From Cyanoderma ruficeps (lineage: Eukaryota > Chordata > Aves > Passeriformes > Timaliidae), in contig VZDJ01000219.1 of assembly GCA_008694505.1 (NCBI GenBank), positions 3,398,591-3,462,590 of the forward strand: a stretch of 64,000 bases of DNA. Reading direction: 5' to 3'. Shown here one piece after another: positions 51,118 through 63,700 of the stretch. Position 1 is the first letter of the stretch. Each line of letters begins with the position of its first letter. A model generated the notes under the pieces. That model saw nothing but the letters and a program-made list of their open reading frames with translations. It ran no database searches and had not been told where the DNA came from. The position numbers were made by a program, and so were the translations under genes.

Positions 51118-51400
51118 TCAAACCCAGTTTAAAGCCCTCTCAATGAGTTCTGCCAGTTCATGAGCTAAAATCCTTCTGCCCCTAACAGAGAGATGGAGCC
51201 CATCCAGTTCCAGCAGGCCAGGTGCTGAAAACATTGCTTCGTGATCAAAGAACCCAAAATTCTGCTCATGACACCAACCCTTGTGCCCCTTGTTGATAAT
51301 TTGGGCTCTCCTATTCCATCGTTTTTCTCTGCCACCAAAGGGACAGAGCAGAACACTGCCTGTGCTCCTGCCCTATCAGCAACTTGACTCAATGTCGTAA
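51118..51400 (-). pseudogene. CR1 ORF1 remnant, C-terminal esterase-like domain
   Basis: This is the C-terminal end of the CR1 ORF1 protein, which in the intact element is a nucleic-acid-binding protein whose C-terminal part resembles SGNH-type esterases. The D-x-x-H motif of that fold is visible as DGLH at 51193-51204, within the sequence ELDGLHLSVRGRRIL. The frame ends after an ERALNWV tail with a TGA at 51118-51120. The upstream part (QAVFCSVPL, about 51330-51360) is in another frame, so at least one frameshift separates them. The N-terminal half of ORF1 is absent. It is not expressed as a functional protein in this state. Confidence 0.85.
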
Positions 51401-51403
51401 AAA

Positions 51404-51432
51404 ATGTTTGTAAAAAAAAGATGTTTGTAAAA
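51404..51432 (+). repeat. Two-copy repeat ATGTTTGTAAAA, period 17
   Basis: Identical 12-bp copies start at 51404 and 51421, immediately outside the 5' edge of the CR1 fragment. They may be a small duplication at the insertion edge, but CR1 does not usually create clear target-site duplications. Confidence 0.75.
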
Positions 51433-52410
51433 TCTAGTGGAATGCAAAGGAAAAAGATCCCCTGGTTTCATACTGGGATGCTGCAGAAGGCAAGGGTGGT
51501 TAATCCTCACCAGCCCCATCAATGTCACATATCTGCAGTCTTATTTACATTAAATGTCATAGCAGAGTTTACTTAAATTAGAAGGTTACACATGACTGGA
51601 TAAAATTAAAGAAATCACTTCATGAGTTTTTAATTTCTTCTGTAGTGATTTAATTCTGGAGTAATTTGAAAGAAACCTCTCAGAATGTAGTGCCAAATCA
51701 CAACAGAACCTACTTCTCTCTGCCGAGGTTATCTTTCATTCACCAGATTTCAGACTCCAGGCTCTTTTTTCAGTGTTCTGGTGAACTCTAAAATTCTTAG
51801 TGAACATCTACTTTTTGTTCCTTCCAGAGCTGCAATACAACCCTTGACAGCAGAGATCTGTTCAGCATTGGTCTCCTCCACACATTACACCAAAGATGAG
51901 CATTATTGTTGTTACATGAGAGTCAACCGTGCTACATTCGTTCACCCACAGTGTGTCTTTCACAGAAGTGTAAATGACAAAACAGACATGGTTTTGTCAT
52001 CTGCATCACCCCAGCCTGGATAAGGTGTTCCCATCCCACCTCCAAGGCACTGCCAGGACCCTGAAGAAGTGCTGTGCTACCTACTGCTAATTCATGCAAC
52101 ATCAAAACACCACTCAATCCCAGCTTTGTGCTGGATAAATTGCAAATGATGAAAATAATTTCAGTGAGGTGCCCAGGGGGAAGCAGAATATTTATTTCAA
52201 CAGTGCTCCAATTTCCAAACCGTCCTAACTAAGCTGGTTGTCAACACAGCAAGATTACACTGCTGGTTCATTGCTGTTCTAGCAGATGGTGAGGACCTGT
52301 AAAAGCCAAACACGCCGCCACTTTGCTGTTCTAATAAATTAAAACTGAAGTCTTGAAAAGTTAATTTGCTCAACAGCAATAACAAATGTGAAGTTTAGGC
52401 CCTTGATAAC

Positions 52411-52434
52411 TATATATACATACACATATATAAT
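52411..52434 (+). repeat. (TA)n/(CA)n simple sequence
   Basis: TATATATACATACACATATATA, an imperfect AT/AC dinucleotide tract. Confidence 0.85.
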
Positions 52435-53137
52435 TTTATGAGCACTTATTCCATCTTCTGAGAAACTCAGAGCTGTGAAAGAGTTTTTCGGTGAAGATTT
52501 TGGATTTTGTTCTTAGATAAAATCTAGATAGCCAGTCATAGTTCATTTATCATTTTAATATAAAGTCACTATAACTGCAAATGTCTCAAGTTTTGGCCTG
52601 GCACTCTAAAGCTCCAGAAAAGGCTTCCAACAAGAAAATAAATGGATTGTGAACAGCTAATTAAGTGTGATAGACAGCCTTGTGAAAGAGAGAGAGCTAT
52701 CTTTGGATGTGTTACATCATTATAGCCCTCTCTGGAACCATTTTCTTAGGAACATAAGATTTCACTCCCTGTCCCACATCCCCAAACATCAAAAGACAAC
52801 AATGCTAAGTGACATAACTCAGACTTTGTCTCTTACTCTCTTAAAATCATAACCGGGTGATCTATGGCCATTATTCCAGAAATCATTGCTCTGTGTCTGG
52901 AATCACTGCAATATTCTCACTGACTGACACTACCCAGGGATGGCTTCTGACCAATTCATAGACTACAGTTATTTTTCTTAAATTACTGCATCTCTTACAA
53001 TGTCTACACGTCATGCAGCATCATCTGAATTGGTTTGTTGTCAGTATGGACACTCCTGGTGAAACAAACAATTGTTATCTACATTTTACAGATGAAGCAG
53101 AAGGATGATGAGTCTGGTTTGGGGTTTGAGGCATTTT

Positions 53138-53218
53138 TGATTTGGTTTGTTTTTTGTTTTTTTTTTTTTAAATGTAGTTGGTTANGGGGGGGTTGGGGGG
53201 GGTTTGTTTGTTTGTTTG
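53138..53218 (+). repeat. T-rich / G-run / (TTTG)n low-complexity cluster with an N
   Basis: A T-rich run (about 53138-53171) is followed by a short spacer, an unresolved base at 53185, seven G (53186-53192), TT, eight G (53195-53202) and four TTTG units (53203-53218). The two G runs can be divided into four G3 tracts with very short loops, so an intramolecular G-quadruplex is possible on the plus strand. The N probably marks a length the assembly could not settle. Confidence 0.92.
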
Positions 53219-56200
53219 AAAAGGTATTTGAATGCCTTCTGTCTGCCTGAAACAATAGCAAGCACTTCATTAAACATTCCTGTTTACACAAGCAAGCTTA
53301 AAACACTGAATCAAGGCAGATGTTCTTTAACTAAGATGCTTTTGGAAATAAACTTTATATCTCAGAGCACTAAGCAGATTCATACTTTCAAACGTGGGGT
53401 CTGGGAGTACCAGAAGGTCGCCCCAGAAGTCACCATCAGCACAGGGAAATGAACCACAGATTCAGCAGTCTGCACTCACTCCACTGAGACAGACAGGAAA
53501 ACTCATTGTCTAATCCCCACCCACTAAATTCTCAGGGCCTCCTTTATCTGCTCTTCTCTCTTACCCAGTCCTGCTCCAAACTCCCCACCTCACCTTCACA
53601 CATGCCTCTATTAAGCCTTCTAACAAATTGCATATGAACAAATCTTCACTTAACTCCTTATCACATCTTTTCCTCACTGTTTGTCTTTCTGTAGCCCAAA
53701 AGTGCCATGGAACTTGCTCAGCATTCCTTTGTGTTTGTACAGCATCTAGAAAACATCTCACTAAACCACTCTGGGGTTTCTTTGGTTGCTATGGATATAG
53801 CTGCAACAGCAAAAGGGTTTAGGATGAATAAGTCTAATAAGAAAAACACTTATAAAATTACATCATACTGTCTAGACCCTTTGAACTCAATGCAATAGAT
53901 TGATTGAAGTTATGTTTCCTCATTGGCTTATTTAACAAGGAAGGAAATCAAAATTTTCCTCCCTGATACACCTGACAAGACTATTGAATGTCCAAGCTGA
54001 AACTCTACTGAGGTAGAAAATGAGAACAGGAAAGACTCAAGATTGCTTGTGTAGTGAGGGAGGTTTATCAAGGTTTACAAATATCCAATTAGTGCATTAT
54101 AAACTGCTAACCTAGATGGATTCTACTATTTGGGCCTGATTTTAAAACCTGCATGGATTTGCCAGCATTTCTAGCTAGTAAAGATCCATCCCTGTTAGAT
54201 ACCTCACCCACTGACACAAGAATTTCTTGAGCTGCTTTTCCTGCTCTGTTCAGCATTTCCTCCCTCTACTGCAGTTCCAAAACTTCTCTTACACCGTCTG
54301 GCAGAGGTAATCCCAGGTATTTAACTTTACAGAGCAATACTGCACAAAGTAAGGGGGAAATATACAAAAGCTCATCACTAAAAACAGAAACAAAACTCAG
54401 AAAATTTCAGAAGTCAAAAAGAGCGTGACTGTTAAAGTAGCCATACATACATTCATTGACAAAAATCATGGATCTATTTTATGCATACAGAAAATAGACA
54501 TACAGATCACTGCTTCTACAAAAGAAAGATGACTACCTTGATAACTGCTATCAGCAGTTTATGTATGTAAAAGTTTTCCACACAGGTGACAACATTTCCT
54601 AAAATAAGGGACTGTACTAGAAAATCAGTGTTCAAAAATCAAACCCAGCATGCCCATGGCTGAACCAGAATTGTGTGAAACCACAATTGTTCTGTGTGTA
54701 GAGGCAACTACTGACAGCTGCACTTGCTGGTGGGTACGGTTTGATTTCACCATCTCCTTCACAAACACCCACAAAAGGGTTTTTTGCATGTAAATATTCA
54801 TAAGGTGCAAATTAGTGGTTTCACAGCTATTTTCCCTCTCTTTTCCTCCCACAGTCTGTTACAATAAAACCTCATTTCACAGAATCACAGTTAAATGTAA
54901 GCAAGGTGTCTGCCTTGATCTACACTCAAGTGTATCACCCCTTGAGATTATTTAAAATACTGATTATTTAATTGTTTCTGAGGCCTCTGAAGCAGGACAC
55001 TCATCTTCATCCAGACTTTCAGCTGGAGAAAATAATTGGAACTCTCAAAATAGTTTGAAAAAAGGCAGAGAGATGATCCCAATGGTCAGTTTAAAACCTG
55101 CAACGTTAACAAAGGTATCACACACAACAGGTCCTTCTTGAAATCACCTATCGCAGACAGTGTCCTAGGGGCAAATCATATTTGTTTTGCAAAAAGAGAG
55201 GTGTAGCATGGAAATCATTGGTCTGTTGTGTGGGAGGAAAATAACACAGATTCCAGGAAAAACTAAACAAAAGAAAAACCCCTCTCGCTTTTAAGCAAGT
55301 TACTTAAAACAAACATCTCTGAAGGTAATATAAAATATATAGTCCAGAGTCTTGACTCCCACAAAACCACTGCATTTGAAAACACTGGTTCCCAGTCCCA
55401 TAATTTAGATTTCTTAAAAGTTTATTTGACCTAAAGGGCAGAGCTCATTAACACTGAACGTCAGAAAACTCACCCAGCACAGATCATCACATGGTGAGGA
55501 AATCCATCCTGATCTCAGGACTGAAGAAACATCACCTGCAGCTCCCACTGCTGCAGATCATTCTAGGGATGGACACATATGAGGACCGTACACACAATAT
55601 CCTCATCCTGAAGTTGTGGCATCTGTTTTCTTATAAATACTGCTAACTTTAGGGGGGGAAAAAGGTTTCTTTTTAAAATGAAAAAGGAAGATTTCAGTCC
55701 CAGACTCCTAAAGTAATAGTATTTAAGTATTTAACCTGAACATTGAAGAGATGAATTCACATCATTTGCTGATACACAGTAAACATATGCATGGCAGCTG
55801 GTTTGCTTACAGCAGACATGCTTCTTACAATAAAAAGATGAAAACAATTCTTAAGGAAAACTCCATCTGGCAGTTCCACCTCAGCCATCAGGCAACACCT
55901 TGGAAGGCCAGAACTGCAGGGGTGGAGCACTGAAAAAAACTTTCCACTGACTGTCTCAACCCCAAGATGTTCTGAGGATGTGGTATTTTGGTTTACATGC
56001 ACTAGAAGAAATGCAGCAGAACATTTGCCTGTTTCCCATTGTTTTCCTTTCTTCTCTTCCTCAACATTTGTTTTCTCCACCATCTGATGTCCTTACATAC
56101 ATCAGAGAAGTTAAATACTTACAGCAGCTCAGACACAGAAAATCACTCTAACAACTCCCTTGGGAAACCCATATTTCTGATTCAGTTTTCATGAAGGAAC

Positions 56201-57579
56201 CACAACAAAAGAATTTCTTCCTATAAATAAAGATGACACTACAGTTCCACAGTGAAACTATCTTCCTCCAACTTCAAACCCAATGCCTGCATGTACAAAT
56301 TCAATTTGCTGTCCTGTTTTATTTCAATAAATGGAGCTTTACCACTGGATCTAGGCAGAAATGTCATCAATGTTTGAGTGATTGTTGGATATTATTTATT
56401 TGATATGAAATGAGCACTGAATGAATTGGCAACAGTAATGACATTACTGCCTTGAATAGATTTAAGCTACTCCATGGCAATCTATGGCTTATTGTTATAC
56501 AACTTTGATCACTGGCTAAATGTACAAAGCCTACAATGTACAAAGCATCAGAAATGATCTTTATAAAAATAAGATTAGCAAGTAATAAGAACAAGGTGGT
56601 TGCTGGAGATATTGTTGACATTTCATATTAAAGCCAGAAATTGTTATGAAATTGAGTTGAAATGTGCTATAACAGGGAGAAAAAGGTGACCATCAATAAA
56701 TTTCATTTATTGGAGCACTCTGTTATCGACATTTTATAAAATTAGAAATCATGAGACTGCTGCTTTCCACAAGTTTGACGTGGAGTAAGATCATTTAATA
56801 GCACACTAAGAAAAGGGAACCAGCTGGAAGTTATAGTGAATGAAGTATTTTCCCATTGAAGTTTTAAAATATTCTCTGCTAATTCTTCCACTCTTCTCAC
56901 AGAGATTTAAGAACAGGCTTCAGGGACATGCATGATAAATAGATTCATAGATCATAAATAACTCTTTCATTCTTCTTGTAGAGAACACACAGTCATATTT
57001 ATTCCCATAAACTTTCCTTAGATAACTATATGACTACAACATAAACTTCTGCATATTCTTTAACGCTCACATACAGGACAAGAGTATGAGCTAGAACTTT
57101 TTATATGATTCTGATGATATTCACTGATGATCTCGTGCTGAAATGTAGCCATATTTAAATAATTTATCAAAGAAATGGGTAACTTATAAAAATTAATATT
57201 GACCTAAAAAGGCTAATTCACCACATTGCACAAAGGGAAAATAGGTCTTCAGCTTAATGTATATTAGAAAATCCCTTTTTTTCTGTGCTTGAGAGAATAA
57301 TTTTTTTTTTTTATGCTAAGTTTATTTTACAGTTTTGCATTCTACCTTATGACACAGGTAAGCAAATGAAGCACAGCCACAGATCCTTCCTGACTTCAGA
57401 ATGGTTCTGCACCAGGACCATGCTATGCTTTGGGACATCACATTTTGTTTTACACATCTTCAGAAAGCTCCTGTGTAATTCCAGCTGTTTGATACCATCA
57501 GGACTCGGCCCTTCTTTTATGACAAACTAATCACAGAAAGAGTTTGCACGTCTAAATTGTTAAGAAGTCTGCAGGAAAT

Positions 57580-58110
57580 TAGCTGCAAAAGAGACAGGAG
57601 GTTTTTGTGGCACAGCTGAAAGCTTATGAAAAATAAATTATAGAATAAACAGTTTTAATAGACATGCTTAATGTTTTTATTGGTGAGAATGCTGAAGGGG
57701 CTGCCAATTCGACTTTGAATCTAAATTGTCAAACATAATTGCTTGTATATGTGACATAATAAAATTCTCCTCTGTAAAAGTCTTAAGAACGCTAAGTAGT
57801 GAAACTCTGGCTTTTACAGCATTATAAAGGAATAATCGACTTGTGTCCAGTTATTGTATTTAGAGAAATGCAGAAAACCCATTAGGTTTTAAAGACAGAC
57901 AAATTGTTAAATGGCTTTTGCCACTTTGATCTGCACAAAAGACAGAAATCATTCCTTGGGAACATTTTCAATTTAAATTTGTCTCCTTAAAATATGCTTT
58001 TCAAAGTCTGCATTAAAATAAAAGCTACATTCAAATGCAAACACTCAACTAATAATTTCCCCATGTTGATAATTGTATTAATCGGGTAGCAATCTGTGAA
58101 TCTGTGATAT
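57580..58110. promoter_or_regulatory. Possible conserved non-coding element (unverified)
   Basis: About 500 bp without simple repeats, with scattered CpGs (CCAATTCGACTTTG, AGAACGCTAAG, AATCGACTTG, AATCGGGTAG) and many AT-rich transcription-factor-like cores (AAATTATAGAATAAAC, CATAATTGCTTG). It resembles an ultraconserved-type element in texture only. No exon frame or RNA fold was recognised in it. Confidence 0.18.
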
Positions 58111-59478
58111 TGCTGTGACCTCTTCAACTGAAAGCAACTTCTAACAGGCACTCTGAAAATTCAAGAGTCATTGACTTGAGTGCAAGAATTTTCTATTTAC
58201 AAAGAAACGTGTTCAGCTGGTAAACAGGAAAAAAGGATTCAAGATAATCTGAAAGATAAAGCAAACCAACTAGAATCAATTGAGCCATAATAAGAAAATG
58301 GAGCAGGATAAACAATTTAAATGGCTCTCCTCCTGCCACAACCAGCTCAAGATGAAAGCTTAACTTGTTTCCTTAAGCAGAGAAAAGTCCTTTCCAGTGT
58401 TTTCAGTGTAACCCCAGCACACCTGCAAAACTTTGCAAGGGCAGAGTCTTTTTCCAAGGAGAGAGTCAGACAGGCAAAAACCAAACTTCCACAAAGGATA
58501 CCTGCCACAAGTATACTCGAAAAAACTCTGGAAGGTAATGCCAGTGTCTACAGAAAATAACTAAAGGAAAAACAGATTAGAAAGTGTGAAGGTTATGGTG
58601 GAGATTGAAAGATTGAAACTTATTAAATATAATCTTTACCCAGGCAAGACCCCCTTTGACTGACAACCCCAGGGAAAAGAAGAAGGAGTAAGACACGAAT
58701 GATGTCCTCACTTGTGTTCCCAAAGTAGAAATCAGCATAAGGAACAGTAGGTAAAAATAAAATACATTTTTCCTCTCCTTTCCTTTTTTTTTTTTAACTG
58801 AAATAAAAAGCTGCTGAAGAAGCAGCCAGCAGGAAAAGGATAGCCTCACACTCCATCAGACTTTGAAAATACAGCCTTATTTAAACATTTCATTTATATT
58901 AGCTCTTTAGAAAATAAATCCCACATGTCAGCTTTTGTGCCTTCTGCAGAGAATAATCCATTCCTCATAAAAACAAATCTTGTCCTCATAGCATTCAAAG
59001 CTATGACATCATTTTGAAAGGCAGTATTGTACCTGCCAGTAACTGCCACACAACGTTCCACACGTCCTCAGCCCTTATCCTTTGAAAAGAGAGAGAGCAC
59101 AAGACTCATAACACTCAATATTTAAGAATGTAACTTGGTTTATTTGGGAAGAAAATCCAAGGAAGTGACATCAGACGGCTGTATCGGGGCAAGAGCTCAC
59201 CTCCACCTAGACTGCCCACGGCTCCTTTTCTTCTGCAATATTAACAACGTGAAGAAATCAGGCATATGTTACAAAATCACGTGCTTATAAAGACAGCAGC
59301 CACTCCTAATTAAGATGAAACTGGAGGAAAAGGAGCTATTGTTCACTAAACTGTGTCTACCTTCACGAGTTTTTGCTTTCAAATCCTAATCTGGTACCAA
59401 CATCCACCTAGAAGCAAATTTGGAGACATAAATTAAGACAGAATTCAAAAACAGCTGAAACAAGCAGCATTCAGGAGC

Positions 59479-59516
59479 TTTTTTTTTAAAAAAATTATTT
59501 TTTTATTATAAAAAGA
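59479..59516. repeat. AT-only low-complexity tract
   Basis: A T8 run, an A-rich run, a T-rich run and ATTATAAAAA lie in succession and could form a weak fold-back. No promoter context is apparent. Confidence 0.8.
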
Positions 59517-59985
59517 TGTAAATAGAAATTGGACATATATGAGATTGCCTTCTGGACACTACTGGACTGCACCATCAGTTTATTACTTGCTTATATATAT
59601 TGCCATTATTCTTGGAAATAGCTTATCTTCACTCCCCTCTGTGCCAGCTATTATCATCAAATTCTAACAGCTCATCTCCTCTCCTGTCTCTGGATTTGAT
59701 TTCCTACTTCCTTGAAGTGCTATCATCTTCCTGCCAAAGGAGAAGGGAAAAAAGAGAAAGAAATAATCAACACAAAGTTCAGGTTTCAAGCAGGGCTTCA
59801 CAGCATCCCAGAGGTCAAACTGGACAGGGATGCAGCCTGAAGGATTCATGGAGACAGTGGATCAGCTGTACCTCTGTCACAGAAAAAGCCAAGGCATCTC
59901 ACTCCATGCTGGGCAGATGGGCTGAATTTGAAACTTCTCTGGCTCTTTTCATCTTTAAGTCCACACCTTGAATTCTATCATACCT

Positions 59986-60012
59986 AAAAAAAACCAAACC
60001 AAAACAAAAAAA
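59986..60012 (+). repeat. A-rich tract with AAACC units
   Basis: A8-CC-AAA-CC-AAAA-C-A7 sequence, the same style as the tracts at 6.9 and 60.65 kb. Confidence 0.8.
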
Positions 60013-60647
60013 GCTTATGACAAAAACTGAAAGAAGCTTTGAAACCCTTCCCTATCCTCTAATGCCTAAAAATCAAACACAAAACCACAAATCTTGGGCA
60101 GTGCCACCCTGCCTGCAGCACGGCCCCTCTTTACTGCTGCTCTTGGGCCATCCCTGTTCCCACAACAGGAGAAACATTTGCTTCCCTCAGGGACTCTCGA
60201 CCAGGCAGACCTCAAAAGCCTGAGACTTTCTCCATTCCAGTCCTTACCCAAATGCTGCCTTTTCCAGCCCCTTTTACATCCAGTGGAGGAAGTTCTGTCC
60301 TTAAGTTTTACAGTTGAAATATTTGAACAAAGGTATTGTATTCTCTTAACACTCATAACTTCTATTCTCCACCTGTATCTATCACACTTTGCTCATTAAT
60401 AGGCCCTGGTGATTCACATGTCCTAGTTCTGAATGAAAGCTAAAAACTTTAATGAGAAAAAGAATTTTCAAGCTGTAGAGCACAGTTAAAACCATAAAAA
60501 CCTATCAATACATAATTTCTACAAATGGCAACAGTCTCAAAGCTGGCCTCTTCAAAAATTTCATCCTTTGCTCAAAACCTGACCAAGTCAAAGGAATTTT
60601 TTTTCCTTATAGTTATTTAAATCCCAGCCCCTTCTCCATATAGCTAT

Positions 60648-60706
60648 ACAAAAAACCAAAAAAAACCCCAACCAAACAAACAAAAAAATAATAAATAAAT
60701 AAAATT
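60648..60706 (+). repeat. A-rich tract with AAACC/AAAC and (AAAT)n units
   Basis: A runs punctuated by CC and CCCC pass into (AAAC)n and then ATAATAAATAAATAAA. No retrotransposon body lies upstream on the plus strand. Confidence 0.85.
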
Positions 60707-63700
60707 CAAGCACTATTCTCCAGATTTCAGCACAATGCTGCAGAATGGAGCAGCAGGAAAACTGATCCTACACGTGTTAGGATAAAATGTGAGAACTACA
60801 TATTTCAGGAAACATCATGTTATTTCCTAGAAGTGCTCACCTCCCTGGGTTGATTTCTCAGCTGACAGCAGGACAAGGCTCCCAGCACCTAGCACAACAG
60901 GATTCTCACAGGAACTGTTTTTGTGGAGTTTTTCAGATTTACAGAACTATGCGAAGAACTTCAATTCCATCTTTCCTTTGCTCAGCAGAGACAACAGTGC
61001 CTTCTAATTAAAACCAGAGATACTGCAAAATATCTACTTATAAATGGCACAGTACTACATAATACTACTATTACAGTCAAAATAAACAAGGGAGTATTGT
61101 ACTGAAAGGAAGATTTTCCCACTCTTCTAATGAGAAAAACAAAAAACATGTTATGAGCTCCAAATTTTGCATGAGGACAACATGACATCATTAGCATGAG
61201 TTACATATGTAACTAACATCTTCTAAATGAAATAAACATATGAAAAACTGAAAGAAAAATGAGGTGGTTTAGCCTAACTAAGAGCTATGCAGCACACGAG
61301 GATGTGTGCAGAGAAAAGCTGGGACACGTCCTGCTAAAAGGTTTTAGGCCATTAGGAGACAGTGAAGGAACAGCAGCCTGTTCTCCAGCAGCAGACATGG
61401 CAAGCACCACCTTCATTCTGGTGTTAAATAATGCCCTAGGGAACTGCAGAAGACATGCAGAAAATCAAGATTTTAACTGGAACAGACAAAGAAATAATGA
61501 AAATGAACTCAGACACTTACAAAGCAGAATTGAACAGACAGGGAAATGAAACAGAAAGAGGAAATTCAAACTTATCATGCACAGCACCTTTGGATAACTA
61601 AGCATTTAAGTGCTATCCTGATGAGCAGAAGCTTCATTAATCTTTCCTGACAAGTGACTTGCAAGAAACAAAGTTGTGGCAATATGTCTGCTCCTAAAGG
61701 AAACTCCCATGAACAGCAGTGGCTGCAACTAAACCAGTATGGTAAAACCCACCAAGAACACAATACAATTACTTTAAGGAACTGCAAACATAAATCTCTC
61801 TCCTGCACTATCATTTTCTTCCCCAGTGCTGAGCTCTGTGGGGCAGGCCATCAAACAGAGCACTGCTGCAGTGTCACTGACCCCAGCAGAGCTGCTGTGA
61901 AACTGCATCACGTCTGCCCCTCCACTGGGGGCTGCTGGCCCTTTTAATAAAGGGTTCTCCCTCAGAATTCAGTGCTAGTCCAAAATCACAAAAGAGTTTT
62001 CTCATTTCTTTTCAAACAGAAAAAAAGCCCCTGCTTGAGTTCTGGGATGGTTTTCTACCTTGACACTTTGTCTTCCCCCAGGGGAGAACCTGCAAGATAG
62101 AGTTGTGAGAGGAGCAGGGAAACCTTGCCACTCAGCAGTTTGAGTGAGACACTGCCTCTTAATCTTCCTCCTCCACCTCTATAAAACACACCAGATGGTT
62201 TCCAGGCAAAACCTTCAGCCTGCTCTGAATGCCTGGGCTTCTCCTTGAACTTGCCACTGGTGGGAAGAAGGAAAGGATGGCATGGAGAAAAAGATAATGT
62301 GGGTCAGACAACAAGGCTGAAAATAGTTTTTTGTCCTTTTCCTCTGACAAAGGAGTGATCTGACTGTAAAATTCTGAAAAAACAGGTTAGCTCCATAGCT
62401 GAGTCAATAAAAGGTGCCTCACCACGTAATTCTGTGTCAGAGGCAAAGTTCTGGAGATACCACTCTGCTCACACCATAAATGAAAGGAGGAACTGGCCTC
62501 TCCCCTGTGCAACAAAGGGATGAAAAAAAAAATCTCATCCATGGGTATGCACACAATTTGATCATGGCGACACTGATTTGTGCAAAAGCTTATCTGCTTT
62601 CTTGTTTCTTTCATTTCAAAGAAGTTTGCCCTCTTGCCTTTGAGCTCCTTGCTATCAGAGGTACAGGGATCTGGAGGAGAGAGCAGAGTCCTGCCCAGAG
62701 GCAAGAGGAGCCAAGGTGTTATCAGAAATGGGCCCTTTTTCAGAATTTTCAGACATTAGAGACCTGTACAGATGTAGGTTCTCATTTTTATTGTTGCAAT
62801 GAGAATATTCCTGTATGAGAAGGCTTCTGAGCTTAAAGCTACCCCTTGGTTTCATTAAATGGACCTTCTCTCCTCAGTGAGCACCTCAGAGAAGGTAAAT
62901 TTGATATCCACAGTCCTTGATGAAGTGACAGGATTTTCTGTTCTGGAAAGGAGGCGCTCTGTCAATCTGATTTTGGATCACTCCTTTGGTAACTAGGGCA
63001 CCCTAAATATATCTATTCCTGTCCCTTTCCCCCTCATGACCCCTAAAACAGAAACAAGGGACAGATTTCCAGCACAAATCATCACTGAGTGCCCTCACTC
63101 CTTAAAAATCAAGTTCATTTTTGTTTCTCCAGATCAAGAGTCTTTTTTAGGAGATAAATCCTACATCTCAAAGAAACACATCAAAAACAGCATGGAAACA
63201 GGCCAATTTTCCCATGCTTGTACCTTATAAATTATAAAAGTGTGTTTTATATCAGAGTTTCAAATGCAAGAGCAACTCCAAGTCTATATCCCATAGATCT
63301 TATACATCAGGTCGAAATACAAACAACCTGGAGAGCAGGAGGATCTGAGTTTTCTCTTAGATTTGGCATAAACCCCAATAGTGAGTCTTTCTGCAGACAG
63401 CTGGGAAAGGTGAAAGCTACAGAAGAATCAGTTTTGATTTTTTTTTTCTTTTTTAATGACATAAAAAGACAACAAACCTTCAAATTGAGACAGTGTAGCA
63501 ACACTGCCCACGGACAGAAGAACCAAGAGCTGCAGGCAGGCATCCATTGCTGATTTCTTATGCTGTGAACATTTTAAGGGCATCAGAACTGCTGTCTAAC
63601 TGTGAACACAAGTAGCAGGACACAGTGCTCATCTCAAGTGAGAAAAAAATCAGCCTCTAAAAAGTGCTCGAGCAAAATATAGGTTTTCCTCCTTGTAAGT

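Larger units (their letters stand above)
50738..51400 (-). mobile_element. CR1 non-LTR retrotransposon fragment: end of ORF1 plus start of ORF2
   Basis: On the minus strand the fragment reads from the C-terminal part of CR1 ORF1, across the short spacer, into the endonuclease domain of ORF2. Translated signatures are a DGLHLS esterase-type motif and an ERALN-type ORF1 end, then an LRCMCTNAHSMG start of the endonuclease, an ITE motif, WDDSHGW and GRRGGGVALYIRE. The similarity stops near 50738, within the endonuclease after the VKGKANKA stretch. Unlike the usual 5'-truncated copies it has no reverse transcriptase and no 3' UTR. Frameshifts make it inactive. Confidence 0.9.

Noticed and set aside
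54876..54890. TTCACAGAATCACAG, resembling a reverse-complement CR1 terminus
   Set aside because: The following sequence does not continue into the CR1 3' UTR, and fifteen bases are too few to call an element.
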